DNA of 64,000 bases, from the NCBI GenBank assembly GCA_017460225.1, contig JAFUBM010000014.1:1-64000 (forward strand). Reading direction: 5' to 3'. Below, one piece after another: positions 15,052 to 23,622 of this stretch (positions are counted from its first letter, which is position 1; every line of letters starts with the position of its first letter). Source of the DNA: Candidatus Saccharimonadota bacterium. Lineage in GTDB: Bacteria; Patescibacteriota; Saccharimonadia; Saccharimonadales; Saccharimonadaceae. The notes below the pieces were generated by a model. The model had not been told where the DNA came from. It made no database searches and worked only from the letters and a program-made list of their open reading frames with translations. A program made the translations under genes and the position numbers.

Positions 15052-16008
15052 ATGGATCAAGAAAAAGATGACTTACTCCTCGAGCCGCTTGAGCCAGACG
15101 CGCTCGACCTTGCGGACGAGGAAGAACTTTCTGATGAAGACCTGGAAATAACGGTCGATAATGTTGATGCGTTTGCGGACGACTCGGTGCGGCTGTATTT
15201 GCGTGAGATTGGGAAAATCCCGCTACTATCGCAAGATGAAGAACAGGAATTGGCGCTGAAAATTGTAGAGGGGGACAAAAAGGCGAAAGATAAGATGGTG
15301 GAAGCGAATATGCGGCTGGTAGTGTCGATTGCAAAGCGATATAGCGGGCGGGGCTTGGACTTTTTGGACTTGATACAAGAGGGAAATACTGGGTTGTTGC
15401 GCGCAGTGGAGAAGTTTGACCCGGACAAGGGATTTAAGTTTTCTACCTATGCGACGTGGTGGATTCGCCAGGCGATTACGCGGGCGATTGCGGACCAGGC
15501 ACGGACGATCCGGATTCCGGTACACATGGTGGAGACCATCAACAAGGTCCTTCGGACGACACGCAAGCTGACGACCGAGCTAAACCGCGAGCCGACTACG
15601 GAAGAGATCGCAAAAGAGCTGGATATGGAAAAAGAGAAGATTGAATACGTGATGCGGATCAAACAGGACATCGCGAGCTTGGACGCGAGCGTAGGGCGAG
15701 ACGGAGACGATGAAGATTCGGTCCTGGGGGATTTTGTGGAAGACGAAGAGCGGATTTCTCCAGAAGATTCGGCGGCGACGCAGATTCTGAAGGAACAACT
15801 AGCGGCGATTATTTCGACGCTGAGCGAACGAGAACAGAAGATTATCAAGATGCGCTTTGGGATTGGCGGGGAGAGGCCGCATACGCTAGAGGAAGTAGGG
15901 TCGGAGTTTTCCGTGACGCGGGAACGCATCCGTCAGATTGAGGCGAAAGCTTTGTCGAAGCTACGCAAGCACAAAGATACGAAAAAATTACACGAATATC
16001 TGAGGTAG
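15052..16008 (+). CDS. rpoD: Primary sigma factor (sigma-70)
   Basis: Housekeeping sigma factor, 318 residues. A short acidic N-terminus replaces region 1.1. Region 1.2/2 spans about 44-150 ([53 protein letters not shown]), region 3 about 160-235, and region 4 about 255-318 with the helix-turn-helix [20 protein letters not shown]. It reads the -10 boxes seen across the window. TATAAT is 7 bases before the ATG, inside the end of dnaG. Confidence 0.97.
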   Translation: MDQEKDDLLLEPLEPDALDLADEEELSDEDLEITVDNVDAFADDSVRLYLREIGKIPLLSQDEEQELALKIVEGDKKAKDKMVEANMRLVVSIAKRYSGRGLDFLDLIQEGNTGLLRAVEKFDPDKGFKFSTYATWWIRQAITRAIADQARTIRIPVHMVETINKVLRTTRKLTTELNREPTTEEIAKELDMEKEKIEYVMRIKQDIASLDASVGRDGDDEDSVLGDFVEDEERISPEDSAATQILKEQLAAIISTLSEREQKIIKMRFGIGGERPHTLEEVGSEFSVTRERIRQIEAKALSKLRKHKDTKKLHEYLR

Positions 16009-16011
16009 ATA

Positions 16012-16332
16012 ATGAATATATATAATATATTGACGATAATGGCGGCGAAATGCGGAGGAGTTGAGACAGCTTTGATAAATTGCGGTGCAAACGAAAACGG
16101 GATTTATGCAATCTTGGCGCTAGTAATCAACATCTTGACTTACGGCGTGGGGGCGGCAGGAGTGTTGGGGATTGTGATTTCTGGGATACAGTATATGTCC
16201 TCTAGCGGTGACCCGGCGACAATGACGAAAGCAAAGAACCGCTTGGTGCAGGTGATTATTGGATTACTATGCTGGGGGTTGCTCTGGGCGTTTTTGGAAT
16301 GGCTAATCCCCGGCGGAGTTCTAAACTCCTAG
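16012..16332 (+). CDS. Small two-helix membrane protein (pilin/VirB2-like)
   Basis: 106 residues. After a short N-terminus with two Cys (CGGVETALINCG), two membrane helices at about 33-58 and 80-98 enclose a short basic loop with SGDP and KNRLVQ. This layout resembles the TrbC/VirB2 pilin-like proteins frequent in CPR genomes, but similarity is weak. The start is 3 bases after rpoD; an in-frame ATG at 16039 is possible. Confidence 0.6.
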   Translation: MNIYNILTIMAAKCGGVETALINCGANENGIYAILALVINILTYGVGAAGVLGIVISGIQYMSSSGDPATMTKAKNRLVQVIIGLLCWGLLWAFLEWLIPGGVLNS

Positions 16333-16441
16333 AAGGCAGCATCTACTTCCTCTGAAGGTGCGCTACTCGCTCTCCGTACTTTAAGTACGGTTCGCTCCGT
16401 TGCTCCTTCATCGTCGTATCTACTACCTTCTAGAAGTTTAG
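16321..16441. repeat. Palindromic element family D, intergenic copy 1
   Basis: Arms 16321-16339 and 16423-16441 match in 17 of 19 positions; an inner perfect hairpin CCGTACT/AGTACGG (16374-16380, 16384-16390) is followed by a GCTCC-rich segment ending TTCATCG, as in the polA copy. Its left arm overlaps the stop codon of the preceding gene. Confidence 0.7.
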
Positions 16442-16463
16442 AAATTTATGCTATAATCATTTT

Positions 16464-17030
16464 ATGATTAGTAAAGATGTGAAAATCCTGGCCGTGGTGG
16501 GGATGAGCGGGAGCGGGAAGAGCGTGGCGGTGGATTATCTGACGTCGCTTGGCTACCCAAAAGTGTACTTTGGGGGGATGATTTTGAGAGAGATGGAACG
16601 GCGGGGGATTGTTGATACGCCGGAGAACGAGAAGCAGTTCCGCGAGGAGATTAGGGAGAAAGAGGGGAAAGATTGGGTAGTGAGGCAAGTGGTAGACGAA
16701 GCACGGAGGTTGATTGCGGCGGGACAGAAGCGGATTGTGCTGGACGGGGTGTATTCTTGGACGGAGTATAAGATTCTCAAGAAAGAGTTTCCGAGGGAGA
16801 TGACGTTTCTAGCGCTAGTGGTGCCGAAGAAGCTACGCTATAAGCGCGTAAGCGAGAGACCGGAGAGACCGTTTGATCATAAGGCGATTGTGGAGAGAGA
16901 TATTGCGGAGATTGAGAACTTGGAAAAAGGCGGGCCGATCGCCGCGGCGGATTATTATATCTTGAACGACGGCGAGATTAGTGAGACGCAAACGAAAATT
17001 GATGAGATTTTGAGAGACATAGAGTTCTAA
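16464..17030 (+). CDS. Dephospho-CoA kinase-like P-loop kinase (UPF0200 type)
   Basis: 188 residues. The P-loop GMSGSGKSV (about 13-21) is followed by GYPKVYFGGMI, a lid-like segment (ERPERPFDHKAIVERD), and ILDGVYSWTEY as Walker B. This is the UPF0200/archaeal dephospho-CoA kinase-like pattern rather than bacterial CoaE. The substrate is not certain. TATAAT lies 6 bases before the ATG. Confidence 0.75.
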   Translation: MISKDVKILAVVGMSGSGKSVAVDYLTSLGYPKVYFGGMILREMERRGIVDTPENEKQFREEIREKEGKDWVVRQVVDEARRLIAAGQKRIVLDGVYSWTEYKILKKEFPREMTFLALVVPKKLRYKRVSERPERPFDHKAIVERDIAEIENLEKGGPIAAADYYILNDGEISETQTKIDEILRDIEF

Positions 17031-17048
17031 ATTGTGTATAATGGGGGT

Positions 17049-19523
17049 ATGAAGAGATTAGTGGTAATCGACGGGAAGTCGGTGTTTTATCGGGGGTATT
17101 ATGCGATGGGGTCGCTCAGTACGAGCGACGGGACGCCGACGGGCGGCGTGTATGGGTTTGCGGCGATAGCGATGGAGCTGGTGCGGAAGCTGAGACCGGA
17201 TAAGGTGGTCGTGGCCTGGGACAAGGCAAAAACGTCGATCGCAAAACGCAAGGCGATTTATCCGGAATATAAGGCGGGGAGAGTGAAGCCGCCGGAAGAC
17301 TTTTTTACGCAGATACCGCTGCTGAGAGAGTTGGTGGAGGCGCTGGGGTGGTATTTTTGCGAGATTGATGAGTATGAAGCGGATGATATAATCGGGACTT
17401 TGGCTTTTCAGGTTAGTACCGGGGCGGCTATAACGGCGGAGCCTCGCCGCCCCTATGAGATGTACATCATCTCAAGCGATCTGGATATGTTGCAGGTCGT
17501 GGATGAGAATGTGAAGATGTATCGATTGCTCAAGGGGTTTACGGAGCTGGAGGAGATTGACGTTAAGGCCGTAGAGGAGAAATATGGCATTCGCAAAGAG
17601 CAGTTTTTGGACCTCAAAGCCCTGAAGGGCGACGCGTCGGACAACATCCCGGGCGTGCCGGGGATTGGCGAGAAAGGGGCGGTGAAGCTACTGAACGAAT
17701 ACGGCAGCTTGGACGGCATATATAATAATATAGAGAAGATTACGGGCGCGACGCGGAAGAAGCTAGAGGCGGGGAAGGAGAGCGCCTACATGAGCTACAG
17801 ATTAGCGAAGATTATGACGGATGCGCCAGTCGAACTTTCGCAGATACCAGAGCTAACATTAGACCGCGATAGAATTGTTGAGGCACTAGATAGATTAGAG
17901 TTTAAGAGTCTGAAAAGAAAATTCCTGTCCGGTTCTATGGCTTTTGATACGACGCATTCTGCTTCTTCAGCGGATGCGTTGCTCACTCGACGTATGTCAA
18001 ATACGTCTCGTTCCGCTACTCCCGCTTCATCGCATAATGCGCCGTCTGAAAAGCCTGAGCTTTTAGACGGATTGCCAGAAGGTGTGATTTTTAGTTTTGA
18101 TATTAAGGGGTTGATGCATCGAGATGCGGAGGTGGCGAAGAAAATCCTGGGTGGGGTGGAGTTTTATGACCTGGGGCAGGGAAAGTTCCTGCTGAATCCG
18201 CTGGCGCGGAAGAATGTTGAGGAGCAAGGTAGTTTGTTTGGCGATGACCCGGAGGAGATGCGGGCAGAATATGTACGGCAACAAGCGGAGTTTGAGAAAT
18301 ATCCGAAGCTGAAGCGAGTGTTTTACCAACTAGATATGCCGCTAATTCCGGTACTATACAAGATAGAGCAGAATGGTATGAAAATCGACCGGGAGTATTT
18401 CCGGAGGTTACAGGCGGAGTATGAAGCGGAGGTGGGGCGGCTGACTAGGGAAGTGTACGAGCTGGCCGGGACGGAGTTTAACCTAAACTCGCCGATACAG
18501 CTAGGAGAAGTGTTGTTTGAGAAGTTGGGGCTGCCGACTAAGGGAATCAAGAAGACCCTAAGAGGGTATTCTACCGGAGCGAAAGAGCTAGAAAAGCTGA
18601 AAGGGCTACACCCGATTATCCCGAAGCTGATGGAGTATCGCGAGGCGGCGAAACTGTTAAATACCTATATCGTACCACTACCGCAGCTGATGGACGGAGA
18701 GGGACGAGTGCACACTACGTTTACTCAGGACGTAACGGCGACGGGACGGCTATCGAGCGTGAATCCGAACTTACAGAACATCCCAACGCGAACGGAGGCG
18801 GGGAAGAAAATTCGCGGGGGATTTGTGGCCGAGCCGGGGAAGGTGATGATTTCTGCGGACTATGCGCAGTTTGAACTGCGGCTGGCGGCGGCGATGAGCG
18901 GGGACGAGGCACTGGTAAAAGACTTTAACGAGGGGGTGGACATCCACACGAAGACGGCGGCGGAGGTTTACGGAATACCGATGAGCGAAGTAACGAAAGA
19001 CCAGCGACGCGAAGCAAAAGTGGTTAACTTTGGGATTATCTATGGGATGAGCGCGAAGGGGTTGGCGGATGCGACGGGGATGACGGTGGCGGAAGCGCAG
19101 GAGTTTGAGAGGCAATATTTTGAGCTGAGAAAGCCGATTGAGACGAAACTAAAGAGTTACCTAGAACAGGCGAGGACAGAGGGGTTTGTGGAGACGTGGT
19201 TTGGGCGACGACGCCCGACGCCGGACGTGAAGAGCGCAAACTTCGTAGTCCGGACGGGGGCGGAGCGAGCGGCGCAGAATATGCCAATCCAGGGGACGGA
19301 AGCGGATTTGATGAAATTAGCGATGATACGACTGAACGAGAAGTTGCCGGAGGGGGCGGAGATGATTATGCAGGTGCATGATTCGATTATGGTGGAGTGC
19401 GAGCCGGGACAGGCGGAGGAGGTGGGCCAGATAATGCGAGAAGTGATGGAAGGGGTGGCGCCGGAGCTGGGGGTGAAGCTGGCGGTGGACGTGAAGACCG
19501 GGAAGAACTGGGGAGAAGTATAG
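17049..19523 (+). CDS. polA: DNA polymerase I without an intact proofreading domain
   Basis: 824 residues. The 5'-nuclease domain (1-about 290) has VVIDGKSVFYRGYYA, EADDIIGTLAF and SSDLDMLQ. The 3'-5' exonuclease region (about 340-420) is short and lacks the DxE motif. The polymerase domain (about 430-824) has DYAQFELRLAA (motif A), RREAKVVNFGIIYG (motif B) and QVHDSIMVE (motif C). Two palindromic elements interrupt it in frame, at residues about 124-135 inside the nuclease and 297-335 between the domains. TATAAT lies 6 bases before the ATG. Confidence 0.95.
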   Translation: MKRLVVIDGKSVFYRGYYAMGSLSTSDGTPTGGVYGFAAIAMELVRKLRPDKVVVAWDKAKTSIAKRKAIYPEYKAGRVKPPEDFFTQIPLLRELVEALGWYFCEIDEYEADDIIGTLAFQVSTGAAITAEPRRPYEMYIISSDLDMLQVVDENVKMYRLLKGFTELEEIDVKAVEEKYGIRKEQFLDLKALKGDASDNIPGVPGIGEKGAVKLLNEYGSLDGIYNNIEKITGATRKKLEAGKESAYMSYRLAKIMTDAPVELSQIPELTLDRDRIVEALDRLEFKSLKRKFLSGSMAFDTTHSASSADALLTRRMSNTSRSATPASSHNAPSEKPELLDGLPEGVIFSFDIKGLMHRDAEVAKKILGGVEFYDLGQGKFLLNPLARKNVEEQGSLFGDDPEEMRAEYVRQQAEFEKYPKLKRVFYQLDMPLIPVLYKIEQNGMKIDREYFRRLQAEYEAEVGRLTREVYELAGTEFNLNSPIQLGEVLFEKLGLPTKGIKKTLRGYSTGAKELEKLKGLHPIIPKLMEYREAAKLLNTYIVPLPQLMDGEGRVHTTFTQDVTATGRLSSVNPNLQNIPTRTEAGKKIRGGFVAEPGKVMISADYAQFELRLAAAMSGDEALVKDFNEGVDIHTKTAAEVYGIPMSEVTKDQRREAKVVNFGIIYGMSAKGLADATGMTVAEAQEFERQYFELRKPIETKLKSYLEQARTEGFVETWFGRRRPTPDVKSANFVVRTGAERAAQNMPIQGTEADLMKLAMIRLNEKLPEGAEMIMQVHDSIMVECEPGQAEEVGQIMREVMEGVAPELGVKLAVDVKTGKNWGEV
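17421..17453. repeat. Palindromic element family C, copy 2 (inside polA)
   Basis: GGGGCGG/CCGCCCC arms (17421-17427, 17447-17453) around a core that matches 11014-11036 in 21 of 23 bases. It encodes a short extra loop in the 5'-nuclease domain. Confidence 0.75.
17939..18055. repeat. Palindromic element family D (inside polA)
   Basis: 117 bp, 39 codons in frame. Arms 17939-17958 and 18036-18055 pair in 17 of 20 positions (GGCTTTT/AAAAGCC at the tips). Inner hairpin GACGTAT/ATACGTC (17989-17995, 18001-18007), then TCGTTCCGCTACTCC. The Ser/Thr-rich peptide made is unlike the rest of PolA. Confidence 0.8.
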
Positions 19524-19528
19524 ACGGG

Positions 19529-20500
19529 ATGGAAAAGGGCTTGGTGATCTATGACACCGTGGAGGGGGAAGTAGTGTTTGATATTGATAAGGAGCGGGAG
19601 ACGATTTGGGCGACGCAGGCGGAGATGGCACAGCTGTTTAGTGTGGATCGGACGGTAATTGGGCGACACTTGAAAAACATATTCAAAGATGGGGAGTTAG
19701 AAGAAAAGGCAGTATGTGCAAAAAATGCACATACTGCCGCGGACGGGAAGACCTACTTAAAAAAGTTTTATAATCTAGACGCGATTATCTCGGTAGGGTA
19801 CAGAGTAAACTCAAAGAAGGCGACGAAGTTCCGAGTGTGGGCGACGAGAGTGTTGAAGAATTATATTGTGGACGGCGCGGCAGTGAACGAGCGAAGGCTA
19901 CGAGAGCTGCCAGAGGCGAAACTGGAAAAAATAGAGGCGACACTGAACCTGGTAGGGCGACTGATAGAGCGACAAGAGCTAGAGGAGGGGGAAGCGAGGG
20001 GAATACTTGAGGTGATTGCGCGGTACGGGAAGACGGTGGAGACGATTGGAGAGTATGACGAAGGGAAAATCTTGGCGCTGGGGACGGGGAGCGGAGGAAC
20101 CCGGCGAAACTTGACGATTGGGGATGTGCGGAACTTGGCGGAAAACTTGCGTGAGCAACAAGAGAACAAGGAAGGGTTTGGGGAACTAAAGAGTGAAGAG
20201 AAGTTTGAGGCGTTTTTGGGCGAACTGGCGACGGAAGCGGGCGGACGGAGCGTGGCGGAAAAAGCAGCGAGATTATTGTATTATATCTGTAATACAATGC
20301 CGTTTAAGGAGGGGAATCGGCAACTCGGGGCGTTACTTTTTATCTACTTTTTGACGATCAACGACTTTAGACTGGCGGAGGGGGGAGAGACGAAAATCTC
20401 TGACCGGGCGTTGACGGCGATGGTGTTGTTGATTGCGGAGAGCAAGCGGGAAGAAAAGGACTTGATGATAAGTTTGGTTCAAAAATTGCTGGAAAGCTGA
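19529..20500 (+). CDS. RhuM-Fic/Doc fusion protein with a degenerate Fic motif
   Basis: 323 residues. The N-terminal RhuM-type domain (1-about 120) has ATQAEMAQLFSVDRTVIGRH, FYNLDAIISVGYRV and FRVWATRVLKNYI. A coiled linker and a C-terminal Fic/Doc domain follow. The Fic core reads MPFKEGNRQLGALLF where active proteins have HPFxxGNxR: the catalytic His is Met and the Arg is Gln, so AMP- or phosphotransfer is doubtful. The start ATG lies 5 bases after the polA stop, with GGGAGAAG before it. Such fusions are usually linked to toxin-antitoxin or mobile loci; no partner gene is adjacent. Confidence 0.8.
   Translation: MEKGLVIYDTVEGEVVFDIDKERETIWATQAEMAQLFSVDRTVIGRHLKNIFKDGELEEKAVCAKNAHTAADGKTYLKKFYNLDAIISVGYRVNSKKATKFRVWATRVLKNYIVDGAAVNERRLRELPEAKLEKIEATLNLVGRLIERQELEEGEARGILEVIARYGKTVETIGEYDEGKILALGTGSGGTRRNLTIGDVRNLAENLREQQENKEGFGELKSEEKFEAFLGELATEAGGRSVAEKAARLLYYICNTMPFKEGNRQLGALLFIYFLTINDFRLAEGGETKISDRALTAMVLLIAESKREEKDLMISLVQKLLES
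19708..19738. other. Perfect inverted repeat inside the RhuM-Fic gene
   Basis: 13-bp arms GGCAGTATGTGCA and TGCACATACTGCC with an AAAAA loop. It encodes AVCAKNAHTAA, which is close to what RhuM proteins have at this position, so it may be natural coding sequence with hairpin potential. Confidence 0.6.
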
Positions 20501-20512
20501 TATATTATATAT

Positions 20513-21574
20513 ATGGTAAAGAAAAATCAGAAGAATGTAGTAAAAAAGACAAAGACAGAGACGAAGCCGGAGGCGAAAGCGCCGAGCAAGGCGCCGGAAA
20601 AGAAGCCGAAGGAGAAGAAGAAGGTCGGGAAGATAGCGGGGATTATCTTGGGCGTGGTGATAGTGCTGGCGGGGACGCTAGTGGGGGCAAAGCTGATATT
20701 GGGGCGGACGACGACGGAGACGTTGACGGTGGAGCTGCCGGATGATACGCGAAGCTTCTCGGGATTTTTTAAGGAATATTTGGCAGACCGAGTAAAGGCA
20801 GAGAATTTGATGGCGTATAAGTTCCGCGAGGAGGGGACGGCGGAGATTTTGGAAGAGCTGACGGCGCTAAAGGATGGATTTTCTAAGGTCTCGCGGGGGA
20901 TGAACGGGTTTGATGAGGAGTCGGAGTTTTATGAGCTGGCAAAAATCATGAAGAGTGATGCGAACGCGTATTTGACGCTAGTAAGAGAGTTGAGGGCGAT
21001 CGAGACGGGAGAGTATGCGGACGAGGCAGACCGGCAGGTGGCGTTTATGAAAGCGGTGGAGACGAGAGGAGAGGAGCTGAGGAGCCGGCTGTATGTGTCG
21101 CGGAGTGCGTATGAGGAGGGGAGAAGCGGGCTGTCGACGGAAGCGATTTTGATTTTTGAGGGGAGCGCGATGGTGGAAGTTGGCGGAGGGGTGATGAATC
21201 TGTTTCTTGGTGATACGACAGAAAACTTGACGGCGGTAGTAAACCGAGACTTTACGGAGGGGGTAGTGCAGACGGTTGAGGGAGGGAAGTTGTATGGTTA
21301 TACGAACGCACGGTTGGTGAAGTTTGGCGAGAGAGTGAAGGATTTGTTAGAGCTAGGGAAGCTAGTAGACGTAAAAATTACCTTGAAGACGGGTGAGGCG
21401 GAGATTTGGAAGCGGAAGCTGAGCTTGATCGGCGAGACGACTTGGAGCTTAGAGAAGACCTTGGAAAAAGAGGGGATTCGTGGCGTAGTGGGGGAGAGTA
21501 AAGGAAGTATGAGCCAGACGTTGACGGAAGCAGAGGCGGCGATTCGGGGGAAGAATAAGACGGGAGAGGAATAA
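20513..21574 (+). CDS. Membrane-anchored hypothetical protein with a Lys-rich cytoplasmic tail
   Basis: 353 residues. Residues 1-42 are Lys/Pro/Ala/Glu-rich, one membrane helix lies at about 43-63 (IAGIILGVVIVLAGTLVGAK), and the outside part is mostly helical with a short beta-rich stretch near the end (KLVDVKITLKTGEAEIWKRK). No family recognised. TATTAT lies just before the start. It overlaps mutM by one base (ATAATG). Confidence 0.75.
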   Translation: MVKKNQKNVVKKTKTETKPEAKAPSKAPEKKPKEKKKVGKIAGIILGVVIVLAGTLVGAKLILGRTTTETLTVELPDDTRSFSGFFKEYLADRVKAENLMAYKFREEGTAEILEELTALKDGFSKVSRGMNGFDEESEFYELAKIMKSDANAYLTLVRELRAIETGEYADEADRQVAFMKAVETRGEELRSRLYVSRSAYEEGRSGLSTEAILIFEGSAMVEVGGGVMNLFLGDTTENLTAVVNRDFTEGVVQTVEGGKLYGYTNARLVKFGERVKDLLELGKLVDVKITLKTGEAEIWKRKLSLIGETTWSLEKTLEKEGIRGVVGESKGSMSQTLTEAEAAIRGKNKTGEE

Positions 21575-22428
21575 TGCCGGAATTGCCGGAAGTTGAGACG
21601 ATACGGCGGGGGCTAAGGGAGTGTATGACGCCGGCGAAAGCGGGGAAGATTTTGCGCGTAACGGCGTTTGAGCCGAAAAGTTTGATGGGGGATTTTTCTG
21701 AGATAGTGGGGGCGGAAGTCCAGGAGTTTGACCGGAGAGGGAAGGCGCTGATTGTGCGGTTGTCGAACGGGCAGTCGCTGATAATACACCTAAGGATGAC
21801 CGGACAGTTGATTTGGCGGGGAGAGGAAGAGTTTGCCGGCGGACATCCGAACGATAATTTTATCGCGGCGCTGCCGAACAAGCAGACGAGAGTGGAGATT
21901 GAGTTTGAGAAGGGGACGCTGTTTTTTAATGACCAGAGGAAGTTTGGGTTTATTAAGATTGTGCCGACAGAGAAAGTAGGAGAGGATGCGTTTATCCGGA
22001 AGCTGGCGAAAGAGCCGTGGGAGATGACGGGGAAGGAATTGTATGAAAAGCTACAGAGGCACCGGGGGAGCGCGGTGAAGCCGGTGATTTTGGATCAGAC
22101 GGTGATTTGTGGGCTGGGGAATATCTATGCGGACGAGGCACTGTATTTTGCGGAGATTGCGCCGACGCGCAAGGCGGGAGAGGTGTCGGAAGCGGAGGTA
22201 GAGCGGCTAGTGGAGGGGGCGAGAGTGGTGATGGAGCGGAGCTTGGAGGCGGGCGGGTCGACTATACGGAATTATGTAAAAGCAGATGGAACGAAGGGAG
22301 ATTACCTAGAGCTGTTTGCGAAGGTGTTTAACCGGCAAGGGAAGAAATGCGAGAGGTGTGGCGGGGAGATTGTGAAGATAAAAGTGGGTGGGCGGGGGAC
22401 ACATTATTGTCCGCAGTGCCAAAAATAG
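21574..22428 (+). CDS. mutM: Formamidopyrimidine-DNA glycosylase
   Basis: Base-excision repair enzyme removing 8-oxoguanine and formamidopyrimidines, 284 residues. Pro2-Glu3 catalytic start (PELPEVETIRRGL), beta-sandwich domain, H2TH domain with GLGNIYADEAL, and a C-terminal zinc finger CERCGG...HYCPQCQ. All key residues are present. Confidence 0.96.
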   Translation: MPELPEVETIRRGLRECMTPAKAGKILRVTAFEPKSLMGDFSEIVGAEVQEFDRRGKALIVRLSNGQSLIIHLRMTGQLIWRGEEEFAGGHPNDNFIAALPNKQTRVEIEFEKGTLFFNDQRKFGFIKIVPTEKVGEDAFIRKLAKEPWEMTGKELYEKLQRHRGSAVKPVILDQTVICGLGNIYADEALYFAEIAPTRKAGEVSEAEVERLVEGARVVMERSLEAGGSTIRNYVKADGTKGDYLELFAKVFNRQGKKCERCGGEIVKIKVGGRGTHYCPQCQK

Positions 22429-22453
22429 TGTAAAATAGAGAAAAGGAGGCGAG

Positions 22454-22543
22454 ATGGAAGAAGAAAAAGATATCGAATTACTAGAGAGCGAGCGAGAAGA
22501 CAACCGCGAGGATACGGACGAAAAGGGCGATTGTGGGGATTAG
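22454..22543 (+). CDS. Possible 29-residue acidic peptide ahead of holA
   Basis: ATG with AGGAGGCGAG ribosome binding site and a TAAAAT box 20 bases before. The peptide is mostly Glu, Asp and Lys. It overlaps the holA start by 11 bases in another frame, so it could be an upstream coupling frame for holA. There is no other sign that it is a functional protein. Confidence 0.4.
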   Translation: MEEEKDIELLESEREDNREDTDEKGDCGD

Positions 22544-23162
22544 CATCTTTACGGGGGACGACCGAGGGAAGATTGCGGCGGAAGTACGGCGGAGGCTAGG
22601 CGAAGGATATGAGGTGTTTGAGGGGGAAAACTTAGCACCGGGGGATTTGCCGGGCTTATTTCTGGGGGCGACATTGTTTAGCGCGGGGGCGCGAAAGATT
22701 TTGGTGAAAGACGGGCTGGAGAATAAGGAAGTTCTGGAGGCGCTGGTGGCGAGGCTGGGAGAGTTTTTGCAGACAGAAAACGAAGTAGTAATCTGGGAGA
22801 CGAAGCTGGACAAGCGGTTAGCGGCGACGAAAGCTTTGGTAAAAGCAGGGGTAGAGATACGAGAATGGAAGCTGGCGCCAGAGGTAGACACAAGGGCAGT
22901 GTTTGGGATTTATGACTTGGCGCTAAGAGACGGCGCGCGGGCGATAAGAGAGCTGGAGAAAATCGAAGCAGAGCAAGACCCGTATATGTTTTTTGGGCTG
23001 ATGGTGACGCAAGCGTTGAAGAAGCTGGAATGGCGGCCGAACGGAGCGAAGGAAAAGCGAGCGCTAAGAGAGCTGGCAAAAGTAGATATGCAAATGAAAT
23101 CCACGGCGGTGGAGCCGTGGATGTTGGTGAAGAGTTTTTTGGCTAGGCTTGCTTGGTTGTAG
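22533..23162 (+). CDS. holA: DNA polymerase III delta subunit-like protein, shortened
   Basis: 209 residues against about 340 in E. coli HolA. SIFTGDDRGKIAAEVRRRL (start), a Gly-rich ATALFSAGARKILV-like segment, then VVIWETKLDKR, and C-terminal helices with PYMFFGLMVTQALKKL fit the clamp-loader delta family. The only plausible start is GTG, within the end of a 29-codon frame. It converges with rpsT and overlaps it by 20 bases. Confidence 0.7.
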   Translation: MGISIFTGDDRGKIAAEVRRRLGEGYEVFEGENLAPGDLPGLFLGATLFSAGARKILVKDGLENKEVLEALVARLGEFLQTENEVVIWETKLDKRLAATKALVKAGVEIREWKLAPEVDTRAVFGIYDLALRDGARAIRELEKIEAEQDPYMFFGLMVTQALKKLEWRPNGAKEKRALRELAKVDMQMKSTAVEPWMLVKSFLARLAWL

Positions 23163-23508
23163 GTTTCTTGGCGGCAGGTTTCTTAGCCGGAGCTTTGGCT
23201 GGGGCCTTAGTGGCGGGTTTGGTAGCAGGTTTCTTAGCGGCGGATTTTTTGGGCTGAGCCTTGACGCCAGAGAGATCTTTAGCGAGCTTGGCGACGCGAG
23301 CTTTGCGGCGAGAAGCGGTGTTTTTCTTGAGTAAACCCTTTTTGACGGCTTTGTCATACTCGCTCTGGATTTTTTGCATATTCTCGGCGGTAGGGTTGGA
23401 CTTGAAAGCCTTAAGAGCGGCTTTGATGTTTTTCTTGATTTCGACGTTTTTAGCGGTGCGCTTGGTAGTCTGACGCGCGGCTTTTTTCGCGGATTTGATA
23501 ATCGGCAT
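23143..23508 (-). CDS. rpsT: Ribosomal protein S20 with a Lys/Ala/Pro tail
   Basis: 121 residues. Residues 1-85 are S20 (MPIIKSAKKAARQTTKRTAK, KKGLLKKNTASRRKARVAKL). Residues about 86-121 are a repetitive Lys-Lys-Pro-Ala/Thr tail absent from the usual 87-residue protein. The tail overlaps the convergent end of holA. Confidence 0.95.
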   Translation of the reverse strand: MPIIKSAKKAARQTTKRTAKNVEIKKNIKAALKAFKSNPTAENMQKIQSEYDKAVKKGLLKKNTASRRKARVAKLAKDLSGVKAQPKKSAAKKPATKPATKAPAKAPAKKPAAKKPTTKQA

Positions 23509-23622
23509 TGAGATTCCTATAGATTAAATTATATAACGTTTGGGACATTATACCTTATTTTAGATGAAAATGCAACTTCTAGCGGTTGTTTTCTGAAACT
23601 TGTTATGGTAAAATGGGGTAAA

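Noticed and set aside
15447-15929. A long antisense reading frame across rpoD
   Set aside because: It is a frame shadow caused by the strand composition bias; the rpoD product is fully conserved on the other strand.
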